Positions 23,046 to 30,339 of a stretch of 30,592 nt of DNA are shown piece by piece. Positions within the stretch are counted from its first letter, which is position 1, and every line of letters starts with the position of its first letter. Below the pieces are notes generated by a model. It saw only the letters and a program-made list of their open reading frames with translations, was not told the DNA's origin and ran no database searches. A program made the position numbers and the translations under genes. The stretch lies in NCBI GenBank assembly GCA_002774705.1, contig PFCN01000023.1, forward strand, positions 1 through 30,592, in the 5' to 3' direction. Source of the stretch: Candidatus Niyogibacteria bacterium CG10_big_fil_rev_8_21_14_0_10_42_19. Its GTDB lineage: Bacteria; Patescibacteriota; Minisyncoccia; 1-14-0-10-42-19.

Positions 23046-24260
23046 ATGTTTTGGGGTAAAACCAAAAAAAGAGATACGCGTTTAGCTATTAATATCGGAA
23101 CGGGCAGCGTTACCGGTTTGCTTTATCATCCTCTTTTAATGGGAGAATCCGACGGAGACCAAAAAAACGTGGCGGAACATCCGGAGGTCATAAAAGTTTT
23201 AACTCTCCCCAAAAGTTTTTCTTCTCCTCCTGATCTTAGTAATATTTCCAGATCGATAAAAAATGGCATAAAAGAATTGCGCGGCCTTGTTGATGATAAT
23301 TTGCATATAAGCGGGATTACTGTGATATTGTCTTCTCCGTGGTTTTTTTCACAGACAAGAACGATAAACATGGAAAGACCGGATGCGTTTGAGGTAAATC
23401 GTGAGCTTGTTAAAAATATATTGGACGAAGAAAAAGATCTTTTCGTGCATGGCGCGCGCGGACGTTCAGTTGTCTCGCCCGTTGATGATCCCGAAATAAT
23501 CGAGATTTCAATAATGAGGACTCTTTTGAATGGATATGAGGTGGAAAAGTTTTTCGGTAAAAAAACGATTAGCGCCGTGTTCAGTGTTTATTTAAGTCTT
23601 TCTCTCAAGGATATGATCCTGAGGACGCAAGACCAGCTTCATGATGCTTTTCATACGGATAATATAATCTTCCATTCATTTCCTTATATATTTTTTAGAG
23701 CCGCCAAACATATTTTTGATACGAGCAGGGGATTTACGATAGTTGATGTGGGAGGCGAGATAACCGACGTAACGATAATAAGAGATGGTGTAATAGAGGA
23801 AACCTTTTCTTTCGGTAAGGGGATTAATTTCATTATACGTCGTCTTTCGAGCGCTTTTAATATTTCGCCCGAAGAGGCTTTATCAATCTTGAATCTGGCT
23901 CATAGGGGGGAGTTCGCCGATTCCGCGAAAGATATGAAAATGAAGGTAATTAATTCCGCTATTGATGAATGGTCAAATTATTTCAGCGAGATCGTAAAAC
24001 AGGCAACAAGTCATAAATTCCTCCCCTCAAAATTAATTTTTATAGGCGAGGGAGCGCGATTTTCTTTTTTTAATCAAATATTCAAAAATGAAGATTTTAA
24101 AGAAAAAATTTATAAGGCGCAAAATTTTCAGCCGCAAACCATTTCTCCCAAGGTATTACGTAATTATATCCGCGGAGAGGGTAAGTTGTTTGCGGGAGAC
24201 GCGGATACCACCGGACTTTTCCTGTCGACACTGCATTATGATGTGGGTATCCATGATTGA
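23046..24260 (+). CDS. FtsA/PilM-like actin-fold ATPase, atypical
   Basis: 404 aa, starting 3 bp after alaS. The actin-like fold is seen from the phosphate-1 loop AINIGTGSVTGLL (14-26), where the usual acidic residue is N16, the phosphate-2 loop VDVGGEITDV (233-242), and an adenosine-type motif LIFIGEGARF (330-339), where GEG replaces the usual GGG/GGA. Between them lies an SHS2/1C-like insert (ITVILSSPWFFSQTRTI, 91-107). FtsA and PilM both belong to this group; no C-terminal amphipathic membrane helix typical of FtsA is evident, since the protein ends LSTLHYDVGIHD. The next gene encodes a one-TM protein, so a PilM/PilN-like envelope pair is a reasonable inference. Its role in division or in pili/secretion cannot be decided here. 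Confidence 0.75.
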   Translation: MFWGKTKKRDTRLAINIGTGSVTGLLYHPLLMGESDGDQKNVAEHPEVIKVLTLPKSFSSPPDLSNISRSIKNGIKELRGLVDDNLHISGITVILSSPWFFSQTRTINMERPDAFEVNRELVKNILDEEKDLFVHGARGRSVVSPVDDPEIIEISIMRTLLNGYEVEKFFGKKTISAVFSVYLSLSLKDMILRTQDQLHDAFHTDNIIFHSFPYIFFRAAKHIFDTSRGFTIVDVGGEITDVTIIRDGVIEETFSFGKGINFIIRRLSSAFNISPEEALSILNLAHRGEFADSAKDMKMKVINSAIDEWSNYFSEIVKQATSHKFLPSKLIFIGEGARFSFFNQIFKNEDFKEKIYKAQNFQPQTISPKVLRNYIRGEGKLFAGDADTTGLFLSTLHYDVGIHD

Positions 24261-24316
24261 TCGTTGGTTTATTTATTTATTAAAAATATTATGAATATAA
24301 AGAAAATTTGGGTTAT

Positions 24317-25669
24317 ATGAACACTAAAAAACGAATAATGTCAGATGTTGTGATAAGAAAGAAGCCGACTGTCGCTAAAGAAGCGTCTATTAAATCTGCG
24401 CCGGAAATTAAAAAAGAAAAGACTCCTCCCGCCAAAAGCTCTTTTGGGAAGACCGCCTCTTCAAAGAATTTTATCGCAAGATCTCCCCGAAGTCCGTTTG
24501 TTGAGAAACCCTTTAAAATATCTCAATTTCGTTTTAAAAAATATTTTATAATTGCCGGGGCTTTGGTTTTTATCGGGGCGGGGGTATTTGTCCTCGGTTA
24601 TTTATCAAGCGTGAGCGTAGAGGTGATCCCTCGGCAGGAATTTTTTCTGGTTGATGCTTCTTTGCGGTCTGCTTTTTCGGATCCTTCCGTTATTCCTCTC
24701 GAAACGATATATCTTGAGGAAAAAAATAATATGTCCAGAGTAACATCCGGCCTGGAGGAGATTAGTGAGAAAGCTTCGGGGCAAATAGTTATTTTTAATA
24801 CCTACAACAGCCAGCCACAAGTGTTGGTTCGTCGCACTCGTTTTGAAACTCCCGACGGAAAAATTTATAGAATAGCGAAAAGTATTCGGGTGCCGGGCGC
24901 TAAAGTTGAAGGAGGAGAGATTAAACCCTCCTCAATAGAGGTAACGGTTTTTGCGGATGACGCCGGAGAAGATTACAATATCGGACTTTCCGATTTTACT
25001 ATTCCGGGTTTTAAGGGGAGTGATAAATATGACAAAATTTACGCCAGGTCAAAAACTCCCATGTCCGGAGGATTTAGGGGGACCGCTCAAGTTGTTAGCG
25101 CTGATGACATTAAAACATTGGAAAGTGATCTTAAATCCAACCTTTCCGAGAATTTACTTGGCAGGGTCAAAACTCAGTTACCCGAAGGGTTTATTATTCC
25201 CGTAGATGCTTTTAGGGTAGTGGTTAAAGAAAGTAATTTTTCGGCCAAAACGGGTGAGCGCGCGGATACTTTGAATGCGGGCATGACCATAAGTTTTGAA
25301 GGGTTTGCCATACGTTATTCCGAAATAGAAAAGTCATTAAATGAACGCTATCTCACCTCCGAGCCCGAAGGCGCGGTCCAAATAGTAAATTTAAAAGACC
25401 TCAATTATATTCTTGAAGATATAAATTTTGATAATAAAAGCATGGTTTTGAATGTTAAAGGACAGGTTCATGCCGCATGGGTGGTTGATAAAGATTCCCT
25501 TATTTCCGATCTCTTGGTAGCTAAGCGCGGTCAAAGAATGGAAGTTTTTTCAAGATATTCTGCTATAAAGGATGCTAAAATTGTTTATTCTCCTTCATGG
25601 TGGCCATTTTTTCCCGACCAAAAAGAAAAGGTTAATATAAATATGACATTTATTCAATTTTTTCAATAG
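24317..25669 (+). CDS. Single-pass membrane protein with baseplate J-like extracytoplasmic region
   Basis: 450 aa from ATG 24317 (an in-frame TTG lies three codons upstream). Residues 1-75 are basic and low-complexity (Lys/Pro/Ser), likely cytosolic and disordered. One membrane segment covers about 77-97 (FIIAGALVFIGAGVFVLGYL). The rest is extracytoplasmic: ASGQIVIFNTYNSQPQ, LVRRTRFETPDGKIYRI, a β-rich VPGAKVEGGEIKPSSIEVTV, YNIGLSDFTIPGFKGSDKYD and MSGGFRGTAQVVSADD. This run is common in Patescibacteria proteins annotated as baseplate J/gp47-like; I use that name for resemblance only. It directly follows the actin-like ATPase, which fits an ATPase plus bitopic partner arrangement. No catalytic residues are recognised. 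Confidence 0.75.
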   Translation: MNTKKRIMSDVVIRKKPTVAKEASIKSAPEIKKEKTPPAKSSFGKTASSKNFIARSPRSPFVEKPFKISQFRFKKYFIIAGALVFIGAGVFVLGYLSSVSVEVIPRQEFFLVDASLRSAFSDPSVIPLETIYLEEKNNMSRVTSGLEEISEKASGQIVIFNTYNSQPQVLVRRTRFETPDGKIYRIAKSIRVPGAKVEGGEIKPSSIEVTVFADDAGEDYNIGLSDFTIPGFKGSDKYDKIYARSKTPMSGGFRGTAQVVSADDIKTLESDLKSNLSENLLGRVKTQLPEGFIIPVDAFRVVVKESNFSAKTGERADTLNAGMTISFEGFAIRYSEIEKSLNERYLTSEPEGAVQIVNLKDLNYILEDINFDNKSMVLNVKGQVHAAWVVDKDSLISDLLVAKRGQRMEVFSRYSAIKDAKIVYSPSWWPFFPDQKEKVNINMTFIQFFQ

Positions 25670-25684
25670 CCCTATTAGGAGAAA

Positions 25685-25713
25685 TTGACATATTTTTAAC
25701 TATCGTTTAGACT
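25685..25713 (+). promoter_or_regulatory. Promoter of the translation/RNA polymerase operon
   Basis: Perfect -35 TTGACA (25685-25690), 17-nt spacer, -10 TAGACT (25708-25713, 4 of 6). The predicted start near 25720 gives a leader of about 25 nt to infA. It is the best -35/-10 pair in the window. Confidence 0.7.
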
Positions 25714-25744
25714 ATTCTCATCATTAATAATATAAGTATTTTGG

Positions 25745-25975
25745 ATGAATAATACCAAACCAGAACAGGGGAAAGAAGTCAAGACCGGTGTTGTAATAAA
25801 TGCTTTGCCTAATACGACTTTTAAGGTTTTACTCGACAATGACGAGGGCGAAGTATTTACTCACTTATCGGGTAAAATGAGGTTGCATCATATAAAAGTT
25901 TTGGTCGGGGACAGGGTTAAGCTTGAAATTGATAATTATGACCGCTCAAAAGGGCGGATCGTGCAGAGATTTTGA
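25745..25975 (+). CDS. infA: Translation initiation factor IF-1
   Basis: 76 aa. IF-1 occupies the A site of the 30S subunit during initiation. The S1-type OB fold is recognisable: GVVINALPNTTFKVLLDN, THLSGKMRLHHIKVLVGDRVKLEI and DRSKGRIVQRF, which match the family's GKMRK.RI.ILPGD and L...RGRI.YR patterns. A short N-terminal extension (NNTKPEQGKEV) precedes the fold. It opens the operon after the TTGACA/TAGACT promoter and has no Shine-Dalgarno. Presence before rpmJ and rpsM is the usual bacterial order. Confidence 0.95.
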   Translation: MNNTKPEQGKEVKTGVVINALPNTTFKVLLDNDEGEVFTHLSGKMRLHHIKVLVGDRVKLEIDNYDRSKGRIVQRF

Positions 25976-26041
25976 TCTCCGATTTATTTTTAATGCTTGC
26001 CTGATATTCAAATTTTTTAATTCTAAAAGGCATGTAAATAC

Positions 26042-26155
26042 ATGAAGGTACGTTCGTCTGTAAAAAAAATATGCGCAGATTGCAAAATAATAAGACGCAA
26101 GGGTCGTGTCCGCGTTATTTGCAAAAACCCAAAGCATAAACAGCGCCAGGGTTAG
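26042..26155 (+). CDS. rpmJ: 50S ribosomal protein L36, zinc-binding form
   Basis: 37 aa, MKVRSSVKKIC...HKQRQG. The zinc site is complete: C11, C14, C27 and H32, as in the C+ form. The length and spacing match L36 exactly. It lies between infA and rpsM, its normal place. A weak AAAGG sits about 11 nt upstream of ATG. Confidence 0.96.
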   Translation: MKVRSSVKKICADCKIIRRKGRVRVICKNPKHKQRQG

Positions 26156-26177
26156 GCGTTATTTTAGTTTAAATTTT

Positions 26178-26561
26178 ATGAGAATTGCCGGTGTAGAAAT
26201 ACCAGAAAATAAAATAGTGGAATTTTCTCTTCTATATATATATGGCATTGGAAAGACGCGAGCTCGAGAAATAGTGCGTGAAGCCGGCATCTCTCCTTTA
26301 AAGCGTATTTCGGATCTGACGAGCCAGGAATTAGCCGGTCTTAGGAAAGCCATTGAGGGACGTTATGTGGTTGAGGGCGATCTTAGACGTGAAGTTTCGG
26401 CCAACATCAAAAGATTGAAAGACGTTCAAAGCTATCGCGGGTCAAGACACGCCAAAAGTTTGCCGGTAAAAGGCCAAAGAACAAAAACCAACTCCAGGAC
26501 CCGCAGAGGTAACGTCCGTAAAACAATGGGGTCGGGTAGAAGAAAGCTTGATAAGAAATAG
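26178..26561 (+). CDS. rpsM: 30S ribosomal protein S13
   Basis: 127 aa from ATG 26178; the frame is open further upstream, but the family begins MRIAGVEIP and the upstream part overlaps rpmJ. S13 sits in the 30S head and contacts the P-site tRNA and the 50S bridge. Seen: the helix-hairpin-helix YIYGIGKTRAREI, then the conserved RLKDVQSYRGSRHAKSLPV segment and GQRTKTNSRTRRG, which is the tRNA-contacting basic tail, followed by a Lys/Arg-rich end. No Shine-Dalgarno; translation probably depends on coupling or on A/U-rich context. Confidence 0.96.
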   Translation: MRIAGVEIPENKIVEFSLLYIYGIGKTRAREIVREAGISPLKRISDLTSQELAGLRKAIEGRYVVEGDLRREVSANIKRLKDVQSYRGSRHAKSLPVKGQRTKTNSRTRRGNVRKTMGSGRRKLDKK

Positions 26562-26582
26562 TTATAAGAAAAATATATTATT

Positions 26583-27017
26583 ATGGGGAAAAAACGTATA
26601 GCCAAGGGCGCGAGCGCGGGACTCGATAACGAGCTTAAGTCTAGAGCGCTTGCTAAAATTTCAAAAAAGAAATTAGAGAAAGGAAGAATTTACATAAATT
26701 CTTCCTACAACAATACCGTGATAAGTCTTTCGGATAATAAGGGCGATATTTACGCGTGGTCTTCGTCCGGGGCTCTTGGTTTTAAGGGAGCAAGGAAAGG
26801 AACACCTTACGCCGCGACCAAAGTTGCCGAATTGATATCCGAAAAAGCCAGATTAATAGGGGTAAAAAGTCTTGAGGTTTTCGTGAAAGGCATCGGCACA
26901 GGACGAGAAGCCGCCATCCGTTCTTTTATCGGGGGCGGAATATTGGTTGACGCGATCAAAGACGTGACTCCAATCCCACATAATGGCACGAGACCAAGAA
27001 AGGTTCGTAGAGTTTAA
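26583..27017 (+). CDS. rpsK: 30S ribosomal protein S11
   Basis: 144 aa. S11 is part of the 30S platform by the mRNA exit. Family segments are clear: INSSYNNTVISLSDNKGD, WSSSGALGFKGARKGTPYAA, VKGIGTGREAAIRSF and the ending VTPIPHNGTRPRKVRRV. The N-terminal 35 residues are a Lys/Arg-rich extension. The stop is 13 bp before rpsD. No unusual features. Confidence 0.97.
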   Translation: MGKKRIAKGASAGLDNELKSRALAKISKKKLEKGRIYINSSYNNTVISLSDNKGDIYAWSSSGALGFKGARKGTPYAATKVAELISEKARLIGVKSLEVFVKGIGTGREAAIRSFIGGGILVDAIKDVTPIPHNGTRPRKVRRV

Positions 27018-27030
27018 TGTTTTTTATACT

Positions 27031-27651
27031 ATGGTATTAACTTGCAAAACTTGTAGACGACTGGGGGTATCTGTATGCGGTAAGACTAAATGCGCTCTTC
27101 AGCGTAAGCCCTATCCGCCGGGAGCATCAGGAAAAAGAACTTCAAAATTTCGAGGCGGTTCACGCGGTCTTTCCGACTACGGAAAACAGCTTCGTGAAAA
27201 ACAGATATTAAAATTTTTATATGGTTTAAGGGAAAAACAATTTAGAAATTATGTGTTAAAGGCCATCGCTACGAAGGAAAAAAACAGTATTGACGAACTT
27301 TTAGCGTTACTTGAGAGTAGGCTCGATAATGTCGTTTATCGTTTAGGTTTTGCCGGTTCCCGCTCAAGCGCAAGGCAGATTGTTCTTCACGGCCATATTC
27401 AGGTAAATGACCGGAGAGTCAATATTCCATCCTATCATGTGAGGACTGGAGATAAGATACGTATCAGGCCACAAAGCACGGATAAGGGTGTTTTTAAAGA
27501 TTTGGATTTATATTTAAAAAAATACAACACACCTAAATGGCTTTCGCTCGACAAAACAGAGAAGATCGGCGAGGTTAAGGGCGTTGTATATGCCGGTGAT
27601 GTTGATGTCCCGGCTAGCGTAAATACGATTATAGAATATTATTCAAGATAA
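27031..27651 (+). CDS. rpsD: 30S ribosomal protein S4, zinc-binding form
   Basis: 206 aa from ATG 27031; an upstream ATG at 26983 would overlap rpsK and does not fit the family. S4 nucleates 30S assembly and helps form the mRNA entry. A short N-terminal zinc ribbon is present (C5, C8, C16, C21), with the first pair spaced as usual but only seven residues between C8 and C16 instead of about thirteen. Then come PYPPGASG, YGKQLREKQ, the S4 RNA-binding domain (LESRLDNVVYRLGFAGSRSSARQIVLHGHIQVNDRRVNIPS) and the conserved C-terminus. The compact ribbon is a lineage feature rather than a break. Confidence 0.96.
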   Translation: MVLTCKTCRRLGVSVCGKTKCALQRKPYPPGASGKRTSKFRGGSRGLSDYGKQLREKQILKFLYGLREKQFRNYVLKAIATKEKNSIDELLALLESRLDNVVYRLGFAGSRSSARQIVLHGHIQVNDRRVNIPSYHVRTGDKIRIRPQSTDKGVFKDLDLYLKKYNTPKWLSLDKTEKIGEVKGVVYAGDVDVPASVNTIIEYYSR

Positions 27652-27681
27652 TTATTTTATTTATTAATTAATATTTAATAT

Positions 27682-28650
27682 ATGGATTATTCAATCATAT
27701 TGCCATCTAAACCGAGGATTGTTGAAGAGGGCGGAGATAAGGGTGTTTATGAAATAGACGGGTTATATCCCGGTTATGGTTATACATTTGGCAATAGTAT
27801 CAGAAGAACCTTGCTTTCTTCGCTTCCCGGAGCGGCTGTTACCCGCGTAAAGATAGAAGGGGCAAAACATGAATTTTCAACCATTCCAGGCATTAAAGAG
27901 GACGTTATTTCAATAATTCTCAATTTGAAACAGTTGAGGGTTAAGATTTTTTCGGATGAACCCCAAACGTTGCGTCTCAAGATCAAAGGCGAAAAAGAAG
28001 TTAAGGCGGGAGATTTTCAAAAAGTGACTCAAGTTGAAGTGGTAAATCCGGATTTGAATATCGCGACCATTACCGATAAAAATACTACTCTTGAAATAGA
28101 AATTGTTGTGGAAAGAGGCTTGGGTTATGTTCCTAAAGATGTTTTACAAAAGGAAAAAGTAGAAACCGGCTCTATTCTTCTTGACGCGGTTTTCGCGCCC
28201 ATAAAAAGAGTGAATTATGAAGTTGAAAATATGCGTATCGGCGATCGGACGGATTACAACCGGCTTCGTTTGACGATACAAACCGACGGCACAATCTCTC
28301 CTCGCGAGGCGCTTGAAAATGCGATCGGGATAATGATCGGTCAGTTAAAAGCGGTCGTCGGATTTAAAGAAGACCCCGAAGAAAAGGCGCCTGAGAAATT
28401 AAATGAAGAGGATGTTGTGGCTAAGGAGACCAAAGAAGTTGATGACGATATATTGAAAGTTCGAATAGAGGAGTTGAATCTTTCCGGAAGAACTCTAAAT
28501 TCATTGACCGAGGTCGGCATTCGTACGGTCGGAGGATTGGTCAGGAAAAATCCCGAGGACCTCTTAGCTTTAGAGGGCGTTGGTAATAAAACAATCGAAG
28601 ACATACAAAAAGCCCTTGAACGGCTTGGTTTGAGCTTGAAAGAACAATAA
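27682..28650 (+). CDS. rpoA: DNA-directed RNA polymerase subunit alpha
   Basis: 322 aa, normal length. The alpha dimer scaffolds RNA polymerase, and its C-terminal domain binds UP elements and activators. The N-terminal domain has YTFGNSIRRTLLSSLPGAA (33-51), which is the dimer/β-contact signature, and FSTIPGIKEDV, and reaches about residue 228 with PREALENAIGIM. An acidic linker (EDPEEKAPEKLNEED) leads to the C-terminal domain with LNLSGRTLNSLTEVGIRTVG, two helix-hairpin-helix-like elements and LLALEGVGNKTIEDI. It sits between rpsD and rplQ as in most bacteria. Confidence 0.97.
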   Translation: MDYSIILPSKPRIVEEGGDKGVYEIDGLYPGYGYTFGNSIRRTLLSSLPGAAVTRVKIEGAKHEFSTIPGIKEDVISIILNLKQLRVKIFSDEPQTLRLKIKGEKEVKAGDFQKVTQVEVVNPDLNIATITDKNTTLEIEIVVERGLGYVPKDVLQKEKVETGSILLDAVFAPIKRVNYEVENMRIGDRTDYNRLRLTIQTDGTISPREALENAIGIMIGQLKAVVGFKEDPEEKAPEKLNEEDVVAKETKEVDDDILKVRIEELNLSGRTLNSLTEVGIRTVGGLVRKNPEDLLALEGVGNKTIEDIQKALERLGLSLKEQ

Positions 28651-28672
28651 GTCGATTTTTTTTATAAATAAA

Positions 28673-29020
28673 ATGCGTCATAATAATAAAAATAAAATTT
28701 TAAAAAGAAAAAGAAATCCGCGCAGATCATTATTGCGCGGTCTTATGAATTCCATTATTATTTATGGCGAGATCGAAACAACGTTGGCTAAGGCTCGATT
28801 TTTAAAACCGGGAATAGAACGACTAATTTCTGTTTCGCGCGTCAGTAGTTTGGAAAATCGGAGGAAAACCGCCAGGGTCGTATCCAAGCCGGCAGTAAAA
28901 AAATTATTTGATATCTTGGGTCCGCGTTATAAAGATCGTAAGGGCGGGTACACCAGAATTATTAAGTTATCGCCCAGAAAAAGTGATAATTCCGAAACGG
29001 CATTAATAAAATTTGTATGA
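28673..29020 (+). CDS. rplQ: 50S ribosomal protein L17
   Basis: 115 aa. L17 lines the outer rim of the polypeptide exit tunnel. The typical start MRH with a basic N-terminus (RNPRRSLLRGLMNSI) is followed by GEIETTLAKARFLKPGIERLI, the conserved core, and GPRYKDRKGGYTRIIKLSPRKSDNSETALIKFV. The stop overlaps the rplM start by four bases (ATGA at 29017-29020), so the two are translationally coupled. Confidence 0.97.
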   Translation: MRHNNKNKILKRKRNPRRSLLRGLMNSIIIYGEIETTLAKARFLKPGIERLISVSRVSSLENRRKTARVVSKPAVKKLFDILGPRYKDRKGGYTRIIKLSPRKSDNSETALIKFV

Positions 29021-29382
29021 CCACAAAAAAAGAACAAAAAGTACGAATAATAGACGCGAATGGTAAATCTCTTGGACGGGTGGCGTCAAATGCCGCCAGG
29101 GAACTTATAGGCAAAAAAAGTGTTAAATACGATCCAGCAAAGTTTATGCCTACCGATATTAAGATAATCAATATAGGTTTGATTAAATTTACCGGTAGAA
29201 ACAAGATGAAAAACAAGCAATATAAGCGATTTTCTGGTTATCCCTCAGGGTTAAAGATAAAAAGTCTTGAGCAGGAGTTAAAAAAATCTCCTTCAAGGGT
29301 TGTGACGAAGGCAATTTGGGGTATGTTGCCAAAAAACAAACTAAGAAAAAGGTTCATAAAGCACGTTAGTTTTTCAGTTTAA
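29017..29382 (+). CDS. rplM: 50S ribosomal protein L13, shortened C-terminus
   Basis: 121 aa against about 142 in E. coli. L13 is an early 50S assembly protein. The fold is recognisable from IIDANGKSLGRVASNAARELIGK, the KINIGLIKFTGRNKMKNKQY β-part and the conserved WGMLPKNKLRKRFIKH helix. After this the family normally continues for about 20 residues (the LKVYAG...H tail), which is missing here. The stop is clean and rpsI follows after 34 bp, so the short form appears natural. It starts within the rplQ stop codon. Confidence 0.95.
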   Translation: MTTKKEQKVRIIDANGKSLGRVASNAARELIGKKSVKYDPAKFMPTDIKIINIGLIKFTGRNKMKNKQYKRFSGYPSGLKIKSLEQELKKSPSRVVTKAIWGMLPKNKLRKRFIKHVSFSV

Positions 29383-29416
29383 AGTATAAAGAATTAGATA
29401 TTAATCAATTTTTATA

Positions 29417-29905
29417 ATGATCGTAGAAAAAAACACAAAAAAAATAGCTAAAAATAAAAAGCCATCAAAAGATAGTGTTTATACATCAGCGATAGGCAGA
29501 AGAAAAACGGCAATAGCGCGTGTAAGATTATACAAGTCTATGCCCGATCATTTACCCGGAAATATCCATAATATAAAGCCAAAGGCGGGGGAGATGATAA
29601 TTAATGGTTTGGAATCCGGCAAATATTTCCCGACAGCGGACTTAAGGAAAATAATTTTATCTGCCTTTATCCAAGAGAAGGCGTCTGGAGAATATTTTAT
29701 ATCGGTAAAGGTAAGCGGGGGAGGTATTCATGCTCAAGCCGAAGCGTTGAGGCACGGCCTTTCAAGAGCACTGGTAAAAGAGAATGAAGAAAATCGTAAG
29801 TCGCTAAAAAAATTAGGATTTTTAAGTAGGGACTCAAGAATGAAAGAGCGTCGTAAATTCGGATTGAAAAAAGCAAGAAAGGCGCCTCAGTGGAGCAAAC
29901 GTTAA
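29417..29905 (+). CDS. rpsI: 30S ribosomal protein S9
   Basis: 162 aa against about 130 in E. coli. The C-terminal tail of S9 reaches the P site and ends KR, as here (APQWSKR). Family marks: SAIGRRKTAIARVRLY, MIINGLESGKYFP, VKVSGGGIHAQAEALRHGLSRALV and FLSRDSRMKERRKFGLKKARKAPQ. The extra length comes from a basic N-terminal extension (about 20 residues) and an insert around MPDHLPGNIHNIKPKAGE. It is the last gene of the operon; a strong terminator follows 11 bp after the stop. Confidence 0.96.
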   Translation: MIVEKNTKKIAKNKKPSKDSVYTSAIGRRKTAIARVRLYKSMPDHLPGNIHNIKPKAGEMIINGLESGKYFPTADLRKIILSAFIQEKASGEYFISVKVSGGGIHAQAEALRHGLSRALVKENEENRKSLKKLGFLSRDSRMKERRKFGLKKARKAPQWSKR

Positions 29906-29916
29906 AATTTAAATTT

Positions 29917-29947
29917 AAAATACCCCGCACATACCGCGGGGTATTTT
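29917..29947 (+). terminator. Rho-independent terminator of the infA-rpsI operon
   Basis: 12-bp perfect stem AAAATACCCCGC (29917-29928) with GCGGGGTATTTT (29936-29947), 7-nt loop, followed by more T. It closes the 25745-29905 operon. Confidence 0.95.
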
Positions 29948-30089
29948 TTTATAAAATTAAATTTTTTAAATACTCGCGTGGATTTAAGAGTGCTTGCCTT
30001 ATCAAAGAAGGTCGGTCATCCTTAACCATAAATTAAAGTGTTTCACTGGGATATATAACCTTTTTGAAAACTCATTTCGTAAAAAATCC

Positions 30090-30116
30090 CCACTTGGAAG
30101 CGAGGCTTCCAAGTGG
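30090..30116 (-). repeat. Hairpin repeat, copy 1 (inverted)
   Basis: 12-bp perfect arms CCACTTGGAAGC/GCTTCCAAGTGG around GAG. In the same orientation as copies 2 and 3 (loop CTC) it is followed by GGGATTTTTT, so this copy could also terminate transcription on the minus strand. Confidence 0.85.
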
Positions 30117-30170
30117 TATGTGTGGGCAAAATTTAAAGCCTAAAGTTAAAAGTTTTAGTCAAAGGTTAAT

Positions 30171-30193
30171 ACTTGGAAGCCTCGCTTCCAAGT
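30171..30193 (+). repeat. Hairpin repeat, copy 2
   Basis: 10-bp perfect arms ACTTGGAAGC/GCTTCCAAGT around CTC, followed by GGGGG, which it shares with copy 1. Confidence 0.85.
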
Positions 30194-30314
30194 GGGGGAA
30201 AGCTTCAGTTAAAAGAAGAATATATAATAAAGGAGTTGATGCCCTCGAAAAAACAAGCGAGCGCGAGATAGAGGATATTCAGGAAAAAATACATTAAACT
30301 TTATGGTCCACTCC

Positions 30315-30339
30315 TATTTGGAAGCCTCGCTTCCAAGTA
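30315..30339 (+). repeat. Hairpin repeat, copy 3
   Basis: 11-bp arms TATTTGGAAGC/GCTTCCAAGTA with one G-U pair, loop CTC. The 3' flank differs from copies 1 and 2. Confidence 0.8.

Noticed and set aside
21228..23046. alaS as a frameshifted full-length gene
   Set aside because: The stop directly follows the editing domain and the next unrelated gene begins 3 bp later; no C-Ala sequence is seen in other frames.
26983..27031. Upstream start for rpsD
   Set aside because: It overlaps the end of rpsK and adds residues unlike S4; the zinc ribbon begins right after ATG 27031.
30064..30297. 77-codon open frame from TTG
   Set aside because: It crosses two hairpin repeats, has no ribosome-binding site or recognisable family, and its first half is dictated by the repeats. 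The charged C-terminal part could be a gene remnant, but this cannot be supported.
30090..30339. Possible CRISPR array
   Set aside because: Only three copies, mixed orientation, self-complementary units and unequal spacing (about 55 and 122 bp); no cas genes nearby.
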